DNA from: Guadua angustifolia
Lineage: Eukaryota; Streptophyta; Magnoliopsida; Poales; Poaceae
DNA length: 64,000 nt
Direction of reading: 5' to 3'
NCBI GenBank assembly: GCA_036346375.1
Contig: JAYEVE010000739.1
Span: 124,001-188,000 of the forward strand
Below, piece by piece: positions 57,431 through 64,000 of the stretch. Made by a program: the position numbers and the translations under genes. The notes below the pieces were generated by a model. The model had not been told where the DNA came from, ran no database searches, and saw nothing but the letters and a program-made list of their open reading frames with translations. Position 1 is the stretch's first letter, and each line of letters opens with the position of its first letter.

Positions 57431-60400
57431 CTAAACAAGCTCCAATGGGACCGTGACACATAGGAGTGCAACCCGTGCATTTTGGGAGTGTTTCGCTCCC
57501 TGCAAACTTTCACAAAATCCACCTGTTAGGATCTCAACTTGTTCGAAATTAACATCAAAGCAAATTCGACCGAAACAAGCTCAAACTAGATCGACAACAC
57601 TTACGAGGGCAGTCCGGTCGGTCTTTGGATGTATCGCTTCGGGGCAAATTTTCATAAAGTCCACTTGTTCGGATGCCGGATTGAATGAAATTAACACTGG
57701 AGCGAAATCGAGCGAAACAAGCTCCAATGGGACCGGCAACACATACGAGTGCAACCCGGTGCATTTTGGGAGTGTTTCGTTCCGTGCAAACTTTCACAAA
57801 ATCCACCTGTTCAGATCTCAACTTGCTCGAAATTAACATCGAATCGAATTCGATCAAAACAAGCTCCAACAAGACCGACAACACTTACGACGGCAATCCG
57901 GTATGTCTTCGGAGTGTTTCGCTTTGGGGCAAAGTGTCATAAAGTCCACTTGTTCAGATCCCAGTTTGAATGCAATTAACACTAGAGCAAAATCGAGCTA
58001 AGCAAGCTCTAATGAGATCGACGACACATAGGAGTGCAACCGGTGCTTTGGGAGTGTTTCGCCCGTGCAAACTTTCACAAAATCCACCTGCTCGATCTCA
58101 ACTTGTTCAAATTAACATCAAATCGAATTCGATCAAACAAGCTCCACAAGACCGACAACACTTACGAGGGCAATGCGTGTGTCTTCGAGTGTTTCGCCGG
58201 GCAAGGTTTCATAAAGTCCACTTGTTCGGATCCCGTTTGAATGAAATTAACACCAGAGCTAAATCGAGCTAAACAAGCTCTAATGAGAATGGCGACACAC
58301 AGGAGTGCAACCCGGTGCATCTTGGTAGTGTTTCGCTCCGGTGCAAACTTTCACAAAATCCACCTGTTCGGATCTCAATTTGTTCAAAATTAACATCAAA
58401 TCGAATTCAACCGAAACAAGCTCCACAAGACCGACGACACTTACAAGGGCAATCCGGTGTGTCTTCGGAGTGTTTCGCTTTGGGGCAAACATTCATAAAG
58501 CCCACTTGTTCGGATCCCGGTTTGAATGAAATTAACACCAGAGCGAATCGAGCGAAACAAGCTCTAATGAGAGTGGCGACACATAGGAGTGCAACCCTGT
58601 GCATGTTGGGAGTGTTTCGCTCCGGTGCTAACTTTCACAAAATCCACCTATTCGGATCTCAACTTGTTCGAAATTAACAACAAATTGAATTCAACCGAAA
58701 CAAGCTCCAACTAGACTGACAACACTTACGAGGGCAGTCTGGTCTGTCTTTGGAGGTTTCGCTTCGGCGCAAATTTTCATGACGTCCACTTGTTCGGATC
58801 CCGGATTGAATGACAATAACACCGGAGCGAAATCGAGCGAAACAAGCTCCAATGGGACCGGCAACACAAAGGAATGCAACCCGGTGCATTTTGGGAGTGT
58901 TTCGCTCCGTGCTAACTTTCACAAAATCCACCAGTTCGGATCTCAACTTGTTCGAAATTAACATCAAATCGAATTCGATCAAAAGAAGCTCCAACATGAC
59001 CGACAACACTTACGAGGGCAATTCGGTGCGTCTTCGGAGTGTTTCGCTTCGGGGCAAAGTTTCGTAAAGTCCACTTGTTCGGATCACGGTTTGAACGAAA
59101 TTAACACCAGAGCGAAATCGAATAAACAAGTCTAATGAGACCGGCGACATAGGAGTGCAACCGGTGCATCTTCGAATGTTTCGCTCTGGTGCAAACTTTC
59201 ACAAAATCCACCTGTTCCGATCTCAACTTGTTAGAAATTAACATCACATCGAATTCGACCGAAACAAGCTCTAACAATACCGACAACACTTACGAGGGCA
59301 ATCCGGTGTGTCTTCGGAGTGTTTCGCTTCGTGCAAACATTCACAAAGTCCACTTGTTCGGATCCCGGTTTGAATGAAACTAACACCAGAGTGAAATCGA
59401 GCGAAACAAGCACTAATGAGACCGGCGACACATAGGAGTGCAACCTGGTGCATCTTGGGAGTGTTTCGCTCCGGTGCAAACTTTCACAAAATCCACTTGC
59501 TCGATCTCAACTTGTTCAAATTAACATCAAATCGAATTCGATCAAACAAGCTCCAACAAGACCGACAACACTAACGAGGGCAATCCGTGTGTCTTCGGAG
59601 TGCTTCGCTTCAGGGAAAAGATTCATAAAGTCCACTTGTTCGATCCCGGTTTGAATGAAATTAACACCAGAGCTAAATCGAGCGTAAACAAGCTCTAATG
59701 AGAATGGCGACACATAGGAGTGCAACCCGTGCATCCCGGGAGTGTTTCTTCGTGCAAACATTCACAAAATCTACCTATTCGGATCTCAACTTGTTCGAAA
59801 TTAATATCAAATCGAATTTGATCGAAACAAGCTCCAACAAGACCGACAACACTTACGAGGGCAATCCGGTGTGTCTTCGGAGTGTTTCGCTTCGGGGAAA
59901 AGATTCATAAAGTCCACTTGTTCGCATCCCGGTTTGAATGAAATTAACAACAGAGCGAAATCAAGAGAAACAAGTTCTAATGAGAACGGCGACACATAGA
60001 AGTGCAACCCGGTTCTTCTTGGGAGTGTTTTGCTCCGGTGCAAACTTTCACAAAATCCACCTGTTCGGATCTCAACTTGTTCAAAATTAACATCAAATCA
60101 AATTCAACCGAAACAAGCTCCAACAAGACCGACAACACTTACGAGGACAATCCGGTGTCTTCTTGAGTGTTTCGCTTCATGGCAAACATTCACAAATTCC
60201 ACTTGTTCGATCTCGCTTGAATGAAATTAACACTAGAGCGAAATCGAGCGAAACAAGCTCTAATGAGAATGGTGATACATAGGAGTGCAACCCGGTGCAT
60301 CCTGGGAGTGTTTCGCTCTGCAAACTTTCACAAAATCTACTTATTCGATCTCAACTTGTTCAAATTAACATCAAATCGAATTCGATCAAACAAGCTCCAA

Positions 60401-63400
60401 CAAAACCGACAACACTTACGAGGGCAATCCTGTGTCTTCTGAGTGTTTCGCTTTGGGGCAAAGATTCATAAAGTCCACTTGTTCGATCCCGCTTGAATGA
60501 AATTAACACCGAGAGCTTAAACAAGCTCTAATGAGAATGGCGACACATAGGAGTGCAACCCGTGCATCTTGGGAGTGTTTCGCTCGTGCAAACTTTCACA
60601 AAATCTACCTATTCGATCTCAACTTGTTCAAATTAACATCAAATCAAATTCGATCGAAACAAGCTCCAACAAGACCGACATCACTTACGAGGGCAATCTG
60701 GTGTGTCTTCGGAGTGATTGGCTTCGGGGTAAAGTTTCATAAAGTCCACTTGTTCGGATCTCGGTTTGAATGAAGCTAACACCAGAGTGAAATCGAGCGA
60801 AACAAGCTCTAATGATAACGGCGACACATAGAAGTACAACCCGGTGCATCTTGGGAGTGTTTCGCTATGGTGCAAACTTTCAGCAAATCCACCTGTTCGG
60901 ATCTCAACTTGTTCGAAATTAACATCAAATCGAATTCAACCGAAACAAGCTCCAACAAGACCGACAACACTTACGAGGACAATCCAGTGTGTCTTCGGAG
61001 TGTTTCGCTTAGTGGCAAACATTCACAAATTCCACTTGTTCGGATCCCGGTTTGAATGAAATTAACACCAGAGCGAAATCGAGCGAAACAAGCTGCAATG
61101 GGACCAGTGGCACATAGGAGTGCAACCCGGTGCATTTTGGGAGTGTTTCGCTCCCTGGAAACTTTCACAAAATCCACCTGTTTGGATCTCAACTTGTTCG
61201 AAATTAACATCAAAGCAAATTCGACCGAAACAAGCTCAAACTAGATCGACAACACTTACGAGGGCAGTCCGGTCGGTCTTTGGATGTATCGCTTCGGGGC
61301 AAATTTTCATAAAGTCCACTTGTTCGGATGCCGGATTGAATGAAATTAACACTGGAGCGAAATCGAGCGAAACAAGCTCCAATGGGACCGGCAACACATA
61401 GGAGTGCAACCCGGTGCATTTTGGGAGTGTTTCGTTCCGTGCAAACTTTCACAAAATCCACCTGTTCAGATCTCAACTTGCTCGAAATTAACATCAAATC
61501 GAATTCGATCAAAACAAGCTCCAACAAGACCGACAACACTTACGACGGCAATCCGGTATGTCTTCGGAGTGTTTCGCTTTGGGGCAAAGTGTCATAAAGT
61601 CCACTTGTTCAGATCCCGGTTTGAATGCAATTAACACTAGAGCAAAATCGAGCGAAGCAAGCTCTAATGAGATCGGCGACACATAGGAGTGCAACCGGGT
61701 GCTTCTTGGGAGTGTTTCGCTCCGGTGCATACTTTCACAAAATCCACCGGTTCGGATCTCAACTTGTTCGAAATTAACATCAAATCGAATTCGATCGAAA
61801 CAAGCTCCACAAGACCGACAACACTTACGAGGGCAATGCGGTGTGTCTTCAGAGTGTTTCGCTTTGGGGCAAGGTTTCATAAAGTCGACTTGTTCGGATC
61901 CCGGTTTGAATGAAATTAACACCAGAGCGAAATCGAGCGAAACAAGCTCTAATGAGAATGGCGACACACAGGAGTGCAACCCGGTGCATCTTGGTAGTGT
62001 TTCGCTCCGGTGCAAACTTTCACAAAATCAAACTGTTCGGATCTCAATTTGTTCAAAATTAACATCAAATCGAATTCAACCGAAACAAGCTCCACAAGAC
62101 CGACGACACTTACAAGGGCAATCCGGTGTTTTGAGTGTTTCGCTTGGGGCAAACATTCATAAAGCCCACTTGTTCGGGTCCCGGTTTGAATGAAATTAAC
62201 ACCAGAGCTTAATCGAGCGAAACAAGCTCTAATGAGAGTGGCGACACATAGGAGTGCAACCCTGTGCATGTTGGGAGTGTTTCGCTCCGGTGCTAACTTT
62301 CACAAAATCCACCTATTCGGATCTCAACTTGTTCGAAATTAACAACAAATCGAATTCAACCGAAACAAGCTCCAACTAGACTGACAACACGTACGAGGGC
62401 AGTCTGGTCTGTCTTTGGATGTTTCGCTTCGGCGCAAATTTTCATTACGTCCACTTGTTCGGATCCCGGATTGAATGACAATAACACCGGAGCGAAATCG
62501 AGCTAAACAAGCTCCAATGGACCGGCAACACAAAGGAATGAAACCCGTGCATTTTGGGAGTGTTTCATTCGCGGCAAACTTTCACAAAATCCACCGGCCG
62601 ATCTCAACTTGTTCAAATTAACATCAAATCGAATTCGATCAAAAGAAGCTCCAACATGACCGACAACACTTACGAGGGCAATCGGTGTCTTGAGTGTTTC
62701 GTCGGCAAAGTTTCGTAAAGTCCACTTGTTCGGATCACGGTTTGAACGAAATTAACACCAGAGCGAAATCGAGAGAAACAAGCTGTAGTGAGACCGACGA
62801 CACATAGGAGTGCAACCCGGTGCATCTTCGGAATGTTTCGCTCTGGTGCAAACTTTCACAAAATCCACCTGTTCCGATCTCAACTTGTTAGAAATTAACA
62901 TCACATCGAATTCGACCGAAACAAGCTCTAACAATACCGACAACACTTATGAGGGCAATCGGTGTGTCTTCGAGTGTTTCGCAGGCAAACATTCACAAAG
63001 TCCACTTGTTCGGATCCCGCTTGAATGAAACTAACACCAGAGTGAAATCGAGCGAAACAAGCACTAATGAGACCGGCGACACATAGGAGTGCAACCTGGT
63101 GCATCTTGGGAGTGTTTCGCTCTGGTGCAAACTTTCACAAAATCCACTGCTCGATCTCAACTTGTTCGAAATTAACATCAAATCGAATTCGATCGAAACA
63201 AGCTCCAACAAGATCGACAACACTAACGAGGGCAATCCGGTGTGTCTTCGGAGTGCTTCGCTTCGGGGAAAAGATTCATAAAGTCCACTTGTTCGGATCC
63301 CGGTTTGAATGAAATTAACACCAGAGCGAAATCGAGCGAAACAAGCTCTAATGAGAATGGCGACACATAGGAGTGCAACCCGGTGCATCCTGGGAGTGTT

Positions 63401-64000
63401 TCTCTTCGGTGCAAACATTCACAAAATCTACCTATTCGGATCTCAACTTGTTCGAAATTAATATCAAATCGAATTTGATCGAAACAAGCTCCAACAAGAC
63501 CGACAACACTTACGAGGGCAATCCGGTGTGTCTTCGGAGTGTTTCGCTACGGGGAAAAGATTCATAAAGTCCACTTGTTCGGATCTCGGTTTGAATGAAA
63601 TTAACAACAGAGCGAAATCAAGAGAAACAAGTTCTAATGAGAACGGCGACACATAGAAGTGCAACCCGGTTCATCTTGGGAGTGTTTCGCTCCGGTGCAA
63701 ACTTTCACAAAATCCACTTGTTCGGATCTCAACTTGTTCAAAATTAACATCAAATCAAATTCAACCGAAACAAGCTCCAACAAGACCGACAACACTTACG
63801 AGGACAATCCGGTGTGTCTTCGGAGTGTTTCGCTTCATGGCAAACATTCACAAATTCCACTTGTTCGGATCTCGGTTTGAATGAAATTAACACTAGAGCG
63901 AAATCGAGCGAAACAATCTCTAATGAGAATGGCGACACATAGGAGTGCAACCCGGTGCATCCTAGGAGTGTTTCGCTCCGGTGCAAACTTTCACAAAATC
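57430..64000 (+). repeat. Tandem higher-order duplication, ~3.66-kb period
   Basis: Linked variants recur with a constant offset. AACATCAAAGCAAATTCG is at 57551/61206, TTCGGCGCAAATTTTCAT at ~58763/62428, CTGTTCCGATCTC at ~59212/62869, and the AACAACAGAGCGAAATCAAG unit at ~59947/63604. Offsets are 3.655-3.665 kb, about 13 dimers. The second copy runs off the window. Confidence 0.85.

Larger units (their letters stand above)
40867..64000 (+). repeat. Satellite block 5 (about 80 dimers) with higher-order structure
   Basis: This uninterrupted A-B dimer array runs to the window edge. Sequence variants recur at regular multiples of the dimer, giving higher-order repeats. CG-poor, indel-rich tracts alternate with clean tracts (for example 46560-47180, 47960-48440, 56570-57500, 58010-58280, 60150-60660). 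No transposon lies within it. ORFs on either strand follow the repeat and the 286-bp period shifts their frame, so none is treated as a gene. Confidence 0.97.

Noticed and set aside
40867..64000. Dozens of 60-180 codon ORFs on both strands of the satellite, many with similar proteins
   Set aside because: They follow the repeat unit, overlap in several frames and change frame each dimer because 286 is not a multiple of three. No start context or domain supports a gene.
40867..64000. CENP-B box in the satellite
   Set aside because: TTCG and CGG occur often (for example GTTCGGATCCCGG), but no unit matches the TTCG-N4-A-N2-CGGG spacing on inspection.

Overview
The window is repetitive plant DNA, most likely from the centromere or pericentromere of a grass. 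No ordinary host gene is visible. About 35 kb of the 64 kb is one tandem satellite; the rest is LTR retrotransposons inserted in it, several of them nested.

The satellite repeats every ~286 bp. Each unit is a dimer of two diverged ~143-bp monomers, here called A (starts GAGTGTTTCGCTCCGGTGCA) and B (starts GAGTGTTTCGCTTCGGGGCA). All five blocks (1-2613, 10352-12659, 19030-22228, ~31714-35530, 40867-64000) run in the same direction. The last block shows higher-order organisation: near-identical multi-dimer segments recur at ~3.92 kb (49.3-57.4 kb), ~3.66 kb (57.4-64 kb) and 3-4 dimers (43.2-47.6 kb).

The insertions look like one family, Ty3/gypsy elements of the CRM (centromeric retrotransposon) type. 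Their LTRs begin TGATG and the polyprotein reads through the polypurine tract into the 3' LTR, where it ends in a G-x-[IL]-TR-[AS]-x-A tail. Element A (2614-10351, +) is non-autonomous and carries a 3.4-kb solo LTR in its gag. Element D (12660-19029, -) is a solo LTR split by element B (13084-18552, +), which itself holds a hAT-type MITE in its 3' LTR. Element E1 (22229-29912, -) is a decayed autonomous copy with gag, protease, RT, RNase H and integrase. A solo-LTR-like piece X (29913-30893) and a fragment E2 (30894-31713) follow it. Element C (35531-40866, -) is non-autonomous with a perfect target duplication.

The least familiar content is in A, B and C. Where pol should be, they carry gag followed by a long ORF I do not recognise. 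Its core is shared by B and C and more weakly by A, and it ends in the same CRM-type tail. Copies of the hairpin/polypurine/LTR-edge cassette are also scattered inside these ORFs. C and E1 share a ~1-kb untranslated leader, which suggests the non-autonomous copies are packaged in trans by E1-like elements. Many satellite stretches differ from the consensus only by one-base changes at CG sites. This may be a consensus-calling artefact and should be excluded before variants are interpreted.
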